A stretch of DNA of 64,000 nucleotides from Acridotheres tristis (taxonomy: Eukaryota; Chordata; Aves; Passeriformes; Sturnidae), in NCBI GenBank assembly GCA_037013685.1, contig CM072886.1, forward strand, positions 2,976,001 to 3,040,000, read 5' to 3'. The notes below the pieces were generated by a model that saw nothing but the letters and a program-made list of their open reading frames with translations, searched no databases and was not told where the DNA came from. Positions 1 to 10,206 of the stretch are shown piece after piece (position 1 is the stretch's first letter; the number at the start of each line of letters is the position of its first letter). The translations under genes were made by a program, and so were the position numbers.

Positions 1-1478
1 ACTCCAGCATGACTGTAAGGTCACAGTTGTTGCTAACGTGAGCATCATTTCTTTTGATTCCTCTGTTTCCTGGGGTGTTTACTCCCCTCTAACAATGCTC
101 TTCCTTTTTTTGAACAACTGCTCTCATTAGTGTGATGTTGTTTAATGATAATGTCTAATTGTTAGAGCCTCTGCTTCCCCCCTGCCAGATGTGTGAGGAG
201 GTTTTGTTTGTGGTACAGGATTGTTCAGTGAAAACATTCACGGGAGTGGTGTTGGATTGGGAAATGGAGCAGGGACTGATTGCAAAACAAGCATTTAACT
301 GAAATTAGGTACAGTGAAATTCCAGGGCAGAGTAAAAATTATTTTTGATGGAGATTCTAGAGAAGAAGTAAGGCCAAATGTTTCCTTCCCCTACAGTTAA
401 CCTACAATTAAGATGTTTGGCTGTTAAGAGCATTCCTCTTCTATTATATCAAACTTGTGTTGTCGCCAATGTCAGTTTTGTTCTTCTCTCCTGTAGCAGG
501 ACTTTTCTTCCCTCCTATGACTGTCCCTGAACCTTGAATCTCTTTCAAAATTCAGAGGTATTTAAAATTTGGATTTAAAATGTATTGTGCCTGAGGTCTG
601 TTCCTACTTCACATGTTCATCTCATTTGAATGAAGACCTTGAGGTCTGCCCAGCCATCAAAGGTATTGGAATTTGCTCTTCTGGAGAAACATTAAAATTT
701 TTCACTGGGGGGAATGAAAAGGTAAAATTCCAATGGAAATTGTGTCCTGCCTTTCCAGCAGCCCCAGCAAGCATTTCTCATCCTGTTTCCCTTCCTACTG
801 AAGGCATGCCTTCCATATTAGAAGCCTGTTATAAATTACAAACGTCCAGAAGGAAGCTTTGAAGCATTTGTGGCTCTAAGATATTCCTGTGCTCTCTTTA
901 GGATCATCACTCAAGCTTTATCAAAAATATCTACAGTCTTATGTTCATGTTTTTTGAGGGAAGCTAATTATAGATACTAAAACTAGCTGAAGTGGAGGAG
1001 GTTTCTGGGTTCTTTTTATTTTCCCTTTTTTTTTTTTTTTTTTTTTTTGTTTGATGGAGGCACCAAGCCAAGCTCCTCATACAAGGTTGCACAGTTTGTT
1101 GCCTGTGCAAGCCCAGGGAGCAGATGGAGGGAGGTAGAGGGGCTCTCTCAAGTAGAGCTGGCTGGGAAACTGTGCATCTGCTTCGTGAAAAATAGGGATG
1201 CTTTGGAATATGTGTGGCTGCCAGTGTGGAGCTATAGGGCTGGTGATGGTTGGGGGGAGAAGGCAGCTTCCTGCAGCAGCAGCAGCTTTGCTGTCAAAGA
1301 CAAGCTCTCAGTGATGTCAAATGCTCTTTTTGCAGCAAGATTTGAGCCCAGGAGTTGCTGACCCAACACAGCCACAGAGGGGGGAATAAGGTGCTTGCAT
1401 GAGCATGTTGCTCTAAAATGTAGTTATTTTTCCTTATTTTCAAGTTATTTGAAAACATGATACTAAAGCCTAAAATGT
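1..1478. other. Unique sequence, no gene seen
   Basis: AT-rich anonymous DNA. The only structured element is a run of 23 T at 1026-1048. No AATAAA complement follows it within 30 bases, so it does not look like the tail of an inverted retrocopy. Open frames at 569-862 and 1047-1361 have no recognisable domain; the second includes a short GCA/CAG run near 1275. I see no convincing exon. Confidence 0.6.
1026..1048. repeat. Poly-T tract, 23 bases
   Basis: Uninterrupted T homopolymer, the longest in the window. It has no flanking target-site duplication that I can see and no repeat body attached. Confidence 0.95.
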
Positions 1479-1803
1479 CACAGGGACATGGAGGGACAGG
1501 ACAAGGGGGAATGGCCTTAAACTGAAGGAGTGCAGGGTTAGATGAGGGTATTATGAACAGATATTAGAAATATATTAGGAAGAAATATTAGGAAAAGATA
1601 TCAGGAATAAATTCTTCCTGTGAGAGTGGCGAGGCCCTGGCACAGGGTGCCCAGAGAAGCTGTGGCTGTCCCTGCATCCCTGGAAGTGTCCAAGACCAGG
1701 TTGGAGCAACTGGGATAGTGGGAGGTGTCCCTGCCCATGGCAGGGGGTGGAACAAGATGATTTTTCAGGTCCCTTCCAACCCAGACCATTCTTTGACTCT
1801 CTG
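1479..1803 (+). mobile_element. CR1 LINE 3' fragment, type A
   Basis: The segment reads in CR1 sense: 'GACAAGGGGGAATGGCCTTAA', then 'GAGGCCCTGGCACAGGGTGCC', the 'CCCATGGCAGGGGGTGGAAC' word, and ends at 'CCATTCTTTGACTCT'. It is 5'-truncated, as usual for CR1. Between about 1548 and 1610 the normally single 'ATATTAGGAAGAAAT' motif is present in about four imperfect copies, an internal expansion. Open frames on either strand here are products of the repeat, not genes. Confidence 0.92.
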
Positions 1804-1987
1804 AAAATGACACTGAAGACATGCTCTACCCATGGTTTTGATAAATTCTGGTTCAATGTTAACTTCCTCTCAGGTGCTGAAGGATTTCCACTGTCCCAGC
1901 AGCAGAGACCTTGTTCCTGTGGTTTCAGCTTGACAGGGTTAAGGGTCTTGCTTGGATCAGCCTTGCCTCTGCTTCACAAGGTTGTAA
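1804..1987. other. Short unique spacer between two CR1 copies
   Basis: No repeat or gene signal is visible. It separates a plus-strand CR1 from the tail of an inverted one, so the two copies point tail to tail. Confidence 0.5.
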
Positions 1988-2045
1988 GAATTACAGAATT
2001 ATTATAGAATTACAGAATTACAGAATTACAGAATTAATTACAGAG
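1988..2045 (-). repeat. Tail microsatellite of inverted CR1, ACAGAATT-type
   Basis: About six imperfect 8-9-base units of 'ATTACAGA' lie just outside the 3' tip of the next CR1 copy. CR1 elements end in 8-base direct repeats, and this looks like that tail, expanded and decayed, read on the opposite strand. Confidence 0.8.
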
Positions 2046-2062
2046 CTATGTCTCTTTTTGTT

Positions 2063-2339
2063 AGAATCACAAAGCCATTTATGTTGGAAGGGATCTCTGG
2101 AGCTCTCTGGTCCAACCTTGGCTTCCAGCAGGATGCACTTCCCAGTCAGACCATGTGGCCTGAGGATTTTATTGGCTGAGTGCTCAAAATCCCCAAGGAC
2201 AGGGATTCCTCAGATATTCCAGGCACCTGTCCCACTGCTGCACCAGCCTCACATTGAAAAAAAGCTGTTGCTTATTCCTCCCCAAATTCCCCTTGGTGCA
2301 GTTTGTATCCATTGCCTCTTGGTTTTGTCTTCCCCATAA
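2063..2339 (-). mobile_element. CR1 LINE 3' fragment, older type
   Basis: On the plus strand it opens with 'GAATCACAAAGCCATTTATG' and 'TTGGAAGGGATCTCTGGAG', followed by 'TCCAACCTTGG', and ends near 'CCATTGCCTCTTGGTTTTGTC'. This wording differs from types A to D and matches the older CR1 groups common to all birds. It is diverged, so it is probably an old insertion. Confidence 0.85.
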
Positions 2340-4087
2340 CCTTTGTCTAGACAGCTGAAGGCAGGAATTTGATTCCTTGCAATAACCTTTTTAATTCGGT
2401 GTAATTGGGACAGGAAAGGAGGATGAGTGCAGCCAAAGGATCACTCATTTCAAGTTGGCCATATATTCGTGGATATTTCCCTGCTGTCCCAACTCACCCC
2501 ATGGAACAGATTTCATCAGCACATCCCTATCCCCCGAGTTAATTCCTCCAAGCAATGCATCCCAGAGAGAGAAATTTTCCTGCCTTTTTTATTTTAACTG
2601 CTCTAAATTAGATAATTACTTAGAATCCTGACAGATTTACAAGAGCAATTGCCTAATTTTATGATGCAGCGCTACCGAAAACAAAGATTTCTTGATTTAA
2701 ATCAGGTCTTGAAAAGGAAAGTCTTGCTGGAAGTGTTTGAATAATGCCTGAAAAATACAGTTCAGCTGTACTACAGTTCCCTGAAGTTCAGCTGGTCACT
2801 GAGGAAGAACCAGTTTAGGTTCTGGCCCAGCCAGCTCCAGGGAAGCAGCACAGGGAACTGGAGATGCTTGGAACATAAAACTCCTCAGTACACAGAGAAG
2901 TGTAGGACAAGAGGGAGGACATAAGTAAGGAGATCCACAATAATGATTTAAAGAGCTCAATGAATCCTTTATCAGCAAGCTGAGTTCAATTTCCAACCAA
3001 CTTCTTGCGGTTTTTTTCTATTTTTCTCTCCATTTCTAGTCATTCAAAACAATGGATTGTTCCAGCAGTATCGACCCTGGGTTGAATTTGATCCTCTCTG
3101 TCCTGTTTCATTTTGACTGGCAGAATTTTTGGGCTCTCTAAACAGTAGGAAACTCTAGAATAAGTGTGCATATTCGAAAACAAAATAGTAAAATACAAAA
3201 TTATAGGAAATTTGTCTCTTGCCATTCTGCTCAAGCACTTTTCTGACTCTCCTCGCAACTGTAAAATATCTGTAAAATGGCTGTTGTAAATCAAACAGCA
3301 GGGTTTGGGCTTCTCTGTCCTTCCTTGGTGTGCAAGTGAGGGGTCCTAGTTATTCCCTACATGTGGTATTTTGTTCCCCTTGTAATGAAATCAGCCCCCA
3401 GCTAAATCTCTTACTGTCTCTACTGCTGCTTTCAACACATCAGAAGGGATCCTGGAGCCAGGTGGGTTTAACAGAGTTATAATTTTATTGTGTTCAGTCA
3501 CTCCAGAATCCCTTTTTCATGGGCATGCTGGGAGAACTAATAATGGGCTTTTCTGCATGTCCACGAGATCTGTGCCAAAGCCAGCCTGCCTTCAAATCAA
3601 GAGGGCTTTTATTCCAAGGGTTTCCACCCTGAAAGCAGGTGCAGATGCTGAATTTTCCCTGCAAAGTGAATCCAGTGGGTTGAGGACATCACAATTCACC
3701 AGGTGACTGAGGGAGAAGAGTGGATTTCTTCCTGCAACAGGAATCATCAGACTTGGAGCAAGGTGCTGAATTTCTGGGTGGCTGAGCTGGGTTGTCTTGC
3801 CTGTGCAGGAGGAAAGTGGGATTTGGTGAGTGGTTTGTGCCATCTGTTCCAGGTTAGTACCTCAAAAAGGTGGAATGAGGCATCTCCTGGAGGTGCCAGT
3901 CTCCCCATTTCCTGGAAATGGAAACTTGGAAGAATAGTTAGGATCCAATGAGATACACTGTGCTAACTGTGAGGAGTGAAAATCAATGAAATTGAACCTT
4001 CTCAGCTCACATTTTAGTTTTCTTACCCATCTTTGGTCAGACCAAACAACTAAGCAGCTAAACAGGATATTCCACTGAAACCTAAAG
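2340..4087. other. Unique sequence, no gene seen
   Basis: AT-rich. The block 2575-2710 is rich in TAATT/ATTAGATAATTA-type words and reads like a conserved non-coding element, but this cannot be tested here. Open frames at 3040-3294 (minus) and 3488-3951 (both strands) are short and unrecognised. Confidence 0.5.
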
Positions 4088-4132
4088 GAATCCCAGAATG
4101 GTTTGGGTTGGAAGGGACCATGAAGAGCATCT
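4088..4132 (-). mobile_element. CR1 LINE 3' tip, type A, very short
   Basis: Only the last 45 bases of a CR1 survive: 'CCCAGAATGGTTTGGGTTGG' and 'AAGGGACCATGAAGAGCATC'. It is cut directly by another CR1 tip in the same orientation at 4133, which suggests a nested insertion. Confidence 0.8.
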
Positions 4133-4382
4133 CAGTCACAGAATCACAGAATTCACAGAATCACAGGGCTGGAAGAGACCTGAAGATCATCGAGTCCAAC
4201 CCAGCCCTAACACCTCAACTAACCCATGGCACCCAGTGCCACATCCAGGCTTTTATTAAACACATCCAGGGATGGTGACTCCAGCACCTCCCCAGGCAGA
4301 CAATCCAGTACTTTATCACTCATTCTGTAAAATATTTTTCCTGATATCCAGCCTATATTTCCCTTTGCACAGCTTAAGACTG
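4133..4382 (-). mobile_element. CR1 LINE 3' fragment, type D
   Basis: Begins with CACAGAATC repeats, then 'GGGCTGGAAGAGACCTGAAG', 'CATGGCACCCAGTGCCACATCC'-type wording and 'CCAGGGATGGTGACTCC', ending at 'CACAGCTTAAGACTGCTT'. It is a clean, recent-looking copy sitting at the broken end of the short type A tip before it. Confidence 0.92.
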
Positions 4383-4590
4383 CTTAATCTCCTTCCTCCC
4401 TCTGCCATTGGTAGGGACACCTCTCACTAGACCACACCTGGATGGATCTGATCTGAAAAACATCAAGATTCCATCCTTTTGGCAATCCAAATCGTGGATT
4501 TACCTCCAAAAGTTGAACTCCAAACAGCTTTTTCTGCTTTTTTTGATCATAAAGGCCAAGGTGCAAATATTTTCACAGCAAGTAAAATTA
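4383..4590. other. Unique spacer
   Basis: About 200 bases between two inverted CR1 copies. I see no repeat or gene signal. Confidence 0.5.
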
Positions 4591-4775
4591 ATCATAGAAT
4601 GATTTGAGTTGCAAAGGATTTGAAAGATCATAATTCCAATTCCCTGTCCTGGGCAGGGACACCTTCCAGTATCCCAGGTTGCTCCAAGCCCTGTCCAACC
4701 TGGCCTTGGAAACTTCCAGAGATGGAGCAGCCAGAGTTTTTCTGGAGAACCTAGAGGAAGGCCCTAAGCTTGTGG
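4591..4775 (-). mobile_element. CR1 LINE 3' fragment, type A
   Basis: On the plus strand: 'ATCATAGAATGATTTGAGTT', then 'GGGCAGGGACACCTTCCAGT', 'GTTGCTCCAAGCCCTGTCC' and a decayed end near 'GGCCCTAAGCTTGTGG'. It is more diverged than the copies at 14.1 and 42.2 kb. Confidence 0.9.
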
Positions 4776-4786
4776 CAGAAATAAAA

Positions 4787-4937
4787 ATCACAGAATCACA
4801 GAATAAGCTGAGTTGGAAGGGATCCATCAGCATCACCAAGTCCAACTCCTGTCCCTGCACAGCCATCCCAAAAATCCCACCCTGTACCTGAGAGCATTTT
4901 CTGAGCACTCCTTGAACTCTCTGTGGCTGTGACCACT
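4787..4937 (-). mobile_element. CR1 LINE 3' fragment, type B
   Basis: Carries 'ATCACAGAATAAGCTGAGTTGG', a diverged form of the type B tip, then 'CAACTCCTGTCCCTGCACAG' and 'CACTCCTTGAACTCTCTGTGG'. It follows the previous type A copy by only about 11 bases and has the same orientation. Confidence 0.88.
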
Positions 4938-5610
4938 TTGATACAAGCTGCTGGTATGCTTTTACTCTGAGATATTGACATTGTAGCTCTTTTATTGCTA
5001 TTTAATGTTGTGGCCCCTCTGCTGAGCCAGTGGCTTTTTTTCAGTCTCAGCCATCCCACTGCAAATTGCTATGGCAATAGAAATCAAGCACAAAAACAGT
5101 CCTGCCCAAACATGTAAAGATTTATTTACCCACACTATTGGACTGCATACTTTCTCAGGAATATTTTTGGGGTATCAGACTCAGAACAGAATGAACTGAA
5201 AAATTGTGTTTAGTATGAAATATATGGAAGGCAAAATGACAGGTCCTAGATGCCCAGTTATCCCAGGAGGATTGACTTGCAGAAAATAGGTATTGTACAT
5301 ATTTAAAAAAACAAGAATCCTTCCTGTTACAAGGCCACTCAATCTTTGATGGTCTTATTTATTTTTTTTGGGGAAAAAATCACTCCAGAATCTGCCATAC
5401 TAATGAGGGACAAGAGTACCCTGTTAATCAGCTTGGCTCCCTGCTTTCAGTGATCTGTGATTGACCATGCTGGTTAATTCCCAGGCTCTCCAGCAGAACC
5501 AAAAATCAGCTCCTTTGGGAGTGAGGGCTGGGTTTGGTTCATTCCAGGATTTCTGGAATCAGTAGAGACAGGCCCCTGCATCATGTGTCCTCTAGTTTAC
5601 ATCTCAAAAT
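4938..5610. other. Unique sequence, no gene seen
   Basis: Anonymous AT-rich DNA with a short T-rich tract near 5358-5372. No recognisable coding or RNA signal. Confidence 0.5.
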
Positions 5611-5840
5611 GATTCCAGGAGAAAAGCTACTCTGGCTATATGTGCCAGGGACTGTCAAGTGTGTGAGAGAATTATGCTTCTTTTAGTGAAAAAGTAACAA
5701 TTTCTCATTAAAAGCTGTGCCAGGGGAGGCTTAGATGGAACAGGAGGAAGCATTTCTTTACTGAGAGGATTTTCAGCTGCTCGTTCACCAGGGGCTTCTC
5801 TGAGAGCCTGGAGTTGTTCCCTGGTGTGCCTGCATTTAGC
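5611..5840 (+). mobile_element. CR1-like repeat, copy 1 of a related pair
   Basis: The first ~158 bases (5611-5768) match 7218-7376 with about a dozen differences by my hand count, near 92 percent identity. After 'CTTTACTGAGAGG' the match falls abruptly, although 'GGGCTTCTCTGAGAGCCTGG' still resembles the CR1 segment at the same place in the other copy. The 'AGGCTTAGATGGA...TTTCTTTACTGAGAGG' wording is typical of CR1 3' untranslated regions. It lacks the tail seen in copy 2. Confidence 0.75.
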
Positions 5841-7217
5841 ATAGAAGTAGGATTAGGATTACGGGGAAAAAATCCAATAAAAACCCAACAAACACACCTC
5901 TTGGTGTTTTCAGACTTCCTAAAGCCCAAATGTTTAAACAGAAGTGTTGCCTTTTAGAAATTCTGTGCCATTGCTAAAATGAGAATCCTTCAGAACACGC
6001 TGCTGTGTTTTAGATGTGATTCCTCAGCACCACTGTAAGTCCTGTAAATCACCCCATATTGTCTGAGTGCCACTTCTGAGCCACAGACTGAGACTTCTCT
6101 TTCCTTAAATCATACCAGAGTTACCCTTAAAATGCTTTCAGAGCATACTTTTATGTGAAAATAAATAGAGCTGAATTAAGCGTGGCAGAGCACTTTCTTT
6201 CCAATTAAATCAAACATGTAATTTATCACTGAATTTTATTCACAAACTCATATTTCAACAAGTGATTTTTCATCTCATCTTTTAATTAAAGCTGATTTAC
6301 ATCCCTGTAGAAGCTCTTAAAATGAACTACCATTATCATAAGTCCATAATCAATCACTTGTAGAGTGTTAACAGACCAGTAACTGCAGATATTTTCCCCC
6401 CAACTATTTATTAAGAAGCATTTGTTACATTTTCTTATTTACAAGCATCTCTATGTTTTGGCAATCAATCTCAGCACCAAACTGAGTCTAAACATTTGTA
6501 GTTGACATCAGTGATGGTGCCCTCTATGTTTATTGGGAAGTGAATTTATACCATACTTAAGCACACTTGGGAACCCAGAGTGGAATAATTTTGTGATTCG
6601 ATTTTCTGCTATGAAAATATCATCTGGGAGGAGCAGAGGAAGCTTTCCATGGAGACTTGGGGACGTGGAGAGTGGAAGAAGCAGCTGGTTTTGGGGTGCA
6701 ATATAAAATGAGAGGACCTGCATTTACCTGCATGAATATGCCAAAAGAGGGAAGGGTGAAACTACTGAACAACCAAAATGGTGCAGAGGTTTAAAAAACT
6801 TACAGAAGGTGTGGGCTCTTTTAATTCCTGTTTCCTAGGTCACAAATCAGGTGTCACATGGGGTTGCTCCCTAAAACATGAAAATATATCATTTCGATAT
6901 TTTTGATATTTGTAATATCACCAAGCAGGTGAAAGGTTTTGCCATAGAATCTGAATATGTCACCAAATTCTGGCTGTATCTCCTCTAACCTCACCACTGC
7001 CAAGGCTCTTGTAAGATGATTGTATCTTCCTTGTAGGCAAGATGCAGCCAGGTGCCACCTTTTCCTTCCTTGTGCTCCAGAACTAAAATAATTCTGGCTC
7101 AAACTCATTTTCTGGATGCTTTATATTGCACTGGCATCGACTGAATTTCTTTTCATGGCCTTTTTTTTTCATCACCGCAATAAATTGACAGCAAAGTGAA
7201 GATGGAGGAATGAGTCT
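5841..7217. other. Unique sequence with an AT-rich, possibly conserved block
   Basis: From about 6090 to 6420 the DNA is unusually AT-rich, with many TTAATTAA/ATTAAA/CAATCA words and no repeat family I recognise. The rest is anonymous. Open frames at 6508-6723 and 6854-7108 (minus) are short and unrecognised. Confidence 0.5.
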
Positions 7218-7540
7218 GATTCCAGGAGAAAAGCTGATCTGGCCTTATGTGCCAGGGACTGTCAAGTGCTCGAGAGAATTATGATTCCCTTAGTGAAAAA
7301 ATAACAATTTCTCATTAAAAGCTGTGCCAGGGGAGGCTTAGATGGAGCAGGAGGAAGCATTTCTTTACTGAGAGGGTTGTCAAACACTGGAACAGGCTTC
7401 CTAGAGAGGTGGTTGGTGCTCCAAGGCTGTCAGGGTTTAAGGAGCATTTGGACAATGACCTTAACATGAGTTTTGGTCAGCTCTGGATTGGTCAGGCAGT
7501 TGGATTAGATGATCATTGTAAATCACCTTCAGCTGAAATT
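7218..7540 (+). mobile_element. CR1-like repeat, copy 2, full 3' end
   Basis: It shares its first ~158 bases with 5611-5768, then continues through 'CACTGGAACAGGCTTCCTAG', 'TTGGATTAGATGATCATTGT' and 'CAGCTGAAATTATTCTATTC'. The ending is a CR1 3' end with an ATTCT tail rather than the ATTCTGTG tail of types A to D, so this is a different CR1 subfamily. It runs directly into the microsatellite at 7541. Confidence 0.85.
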
Positions 7541-7671
7541 ATTCTATTCTATTCTATTCTATTCTATTCTATTCTATTCTATTCTATTCTATTCTATTCT
7601 ATTCTATCCTATCCTATTCTATTCTATTCTTCTCTCTTCTACTCTGTTCTGTTCTATTCAATTCTATTCTA
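7541..7671 (+). repeat. (ATTCT)n microsatellite at CR1 tail
   Basis: Eighteen near-perfect ATTCT units from 7541 to 7630 (two carry ATCCT), followed by a degenerate continuation (TCTCT, ACTCT, GTTCT) to about 7671. It starts exactly where the preceding CR1 ends, so it is the LINE tail extended by slippage. The open frames across it, which would encode runs of Phe-Tyr-Ser-Ile-Leu, are artefacts. Confidence 0.97.
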
Positions 7672-7726
7672 TAATTTATACAACAATATTTTTAATATAA
7701 TTTGGGAAAGGTAATGTTTTATTACT

Positions 7727-7996
7727 CACAGAATGGTTTGGGTTGAAAAGAGCCTTAAATTCATCCTGTTTCACCCCCCTGCCATGGGCAGTGACACCTT
7801 CCACTATTCCAGGTTGCTCCAAGCCCTGTCCAGCCTGGCCTTGGACTCTTGTAGGGATTGGGCAGTCACAGTTTCTCAGTGCCAGGGCCTTCCAACCCTA
7901 ACAGGGAAGAATTTCTTCCTAAAATTTAAACCTGCCCGCTTTTGTTTATTGCTATTTTTCCGTGCCCTTGTTAAATATCGTTCTCCATTTGTCTTA
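7727..7996 (-). mobile_element. CR1 LINE 3' fragment, type A
   Basis: Plus-strand reading: 'CACAGAATGGTTTGGGTTG', 'CCATGGGCAGTGACACCTTCC', 'GTCCAGCCTGGCCTTGGACTC', 'AAGAATTTCTTCCTAAAATT', then a weaker match through 'CCGTGCCCTTGTTAAATATC' to about 7996. It faces the previous CR1-like copy tail to tail across the microsatellite. Confidence 0.92.
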
Positions 7997-8438
7997 ATGT
8001 TTTTTGTGGTTTTTTTTTCCATTTCCTATCTGTTAATCCTAAATATCCTTATTAGGATGACTTGTTTTGGACGATGATGCAGGAAAGAGACCTGAAATTT
8101 TTAGCATTCCTCCACGTTCTGTGAAAAGCTGTGAAAAGTGCTGTCCCCAGTGTGGGTGCAGAAGACCAACTCCATTTCCAGCCTCAGGAGATCCAGTGTG
8201 GGAGAGGAACCCCAAGGATGTCCTGACAGCAGAGCTCTGCCAGAGCTGAGAGAGGCTCGAAGCTGAGCCTTGCTTGGGGCAGGAAAACATGGACAGAAGA
8301 TATAAAAATCACAATGAATATTTTTTTATTTATTTTTATTTTATAGCTTTGAAAACTACTTCTGTTTCTCCTTCAGGATGAAGTCAACACAGCATGTTGT
8401 GAGTGTGCAGGAACTTTCTCTTCCCATCCCCAAACACC

Positions 8439-8461
8439 AAAAAAAAAAAAAACCAAAAAAC
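8439..8461. repeat. A-rich tract
   Basis: Fourteen A, then CC, then six A. A simple low-complexity patch with no attached repeat body. Confidence 0.85.
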
Positions 8462-10206
8462 ATAAAAATGAAGAAAACATCTACCCAGTGTCTGATACTT
8501 GCATTTTCTCAGCTGTTGTAGAAACGTGCCAAAAAGAAGCTGTGCAGCCTAATTGAGGGCAATTCATTTAAAACGAGTAAATAGTCCTGCCCCTCCAGTC
8601 AGCTGGGTGTGCTTGGAGGGCTGTGGCTGGCCAGAAACCAGAGCCTGTGTTTGCAGCTTTCTTTGGCTGCTTTCATAATTTAATGAATGAAATAATGCAG
8701 TCAAAGGCTGCCATTGTGAGCTGCTGAGTGATGCCTTGCCAAGCATACTGTAATAGTGATTAAGACACAAAAGGTGGTAAAAATGTGTATAATTACATCA
8801 TGTGCAACATGGCTTAATTGTTCTCTGCAAGAGCCAGAGGAAATTTCCCCTGTGAAGTGTTATTTCCTTGGATTGGAGATCCACTCTGGTTGGCTTCTTA
8901 GTAGCATGTTCTGATCCCTTCAAGAAGGGATGTCAGAGAACAATGACTCCTCCTAGAAAAATCACAATTTTGAGAAGCATTTTCATACCCTGATACACCC
9001 AGAAAACAATTACTAGCCTCTGTCCTGAAGCCAGAGGAGGGATGAAACATCCATTTTTCCAATACTTTAATAAGGTCACTCATTAGCAACTCTTGCTTGG
9101 GTTGAGGGTGAAAACACCAGAAGATTGTTTTCCCTCCTGAACCGTGCCCTTCCATGATTTATTTCCTGTCACTGCTGCTCTGCCTTGTGTTGATCTTGGC
9201 AGCTCTAAAGCCAACAGCAGCTTCGTTTTGCTACTGCAAGTCCTGCAGTTGCTCTTGTCAGTGAAACCATGTGAGGAGTTGGTTCATTATCCACATAACA
9301 CAATAAAAGAATTGCTAATAGAGACTCCCAGGAGTTAAACACTCCTGGCCAGGGGGCAGGAAGCAGAGGAAGGTGCTTGATGACTTGTAGCTGCTTCCTG
9401 AGCTGCTGTGCAGAGAATGATAGCAGAATATGGATGTCTAACTCCTAAACTGGGTGAGATCCGGTCCTACTGAGTGCGGGGAAGATGGATGCTTGGCTTT
9501 TAAAGCCCTTTCCAGAGCAGCACTCATTTCCAAATGGGATAATGTGATTCTGTGTGAGGTTGTGTGTGGAGTGCAGCAGCAGCTTCTGGAGCGCTGCTTC
9601 TCCCAGGCACTCCGACCCCAGCTGGGGACACGGGGACAGCAAAAGCAGAGGGACTGGGATGCCCAGCACTGTAATTCCATCTTTCTTTACTCCAACCCAT
9701 GTGCCAGCAGGCTGCCAGCTCAGTGCCTTATGGTTTAACCCTGGCTGCATCAGGAGCAGACCTTGCAGTTTCCCTCGGAGCGTTTGATTTTATGGTCGCT
9801 GCTGCAGCTGGATTTAACTGGAACTTGGAACCACGAGTGATCAACCCAGATGAGAGAATTATCTTTAATTAGCTGTAATTTAATTTGGGAAGGATTACAT
9901 CAGTGGTCTGAGATGATGAATCACTCAGAGCAGCTAATTTTTCTGCTCTCCTGACTCCGTTATCAGAATTTGCCTTCTCTCTACCACTTTTTTATAATAA
10001 TTGAGACTGGGACAATGGAGAATTTCCAATCTGTGCCCTGGTGAGAAGCTGCAGGAGCTGCCTGACACAAAAACCAGTCTGTGGCTCAGGAAGTGTGTTC
10101 TCATTCTTGATGTGTGGTTATTTGGTGTGAAAACTGCCCAGACTGGGATTGCCTGCCCCATGCAGCTGGCTGCTGAGCACAGCGAGCACAGGGGGAGCTG
10201 GACGAG

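Noticed and set aside
1026..1048. Poly-T as the tail of an inverted processed pseudogene
   Set aside because: No poly(A) signal complement next to it, and the following sequence shows no gene remnant.
7409..7714. Frames encoding repeated Phe-Tyr-Ser-Ile-Leu
   Set aside because: Produced by the ATTCT microsatellite.
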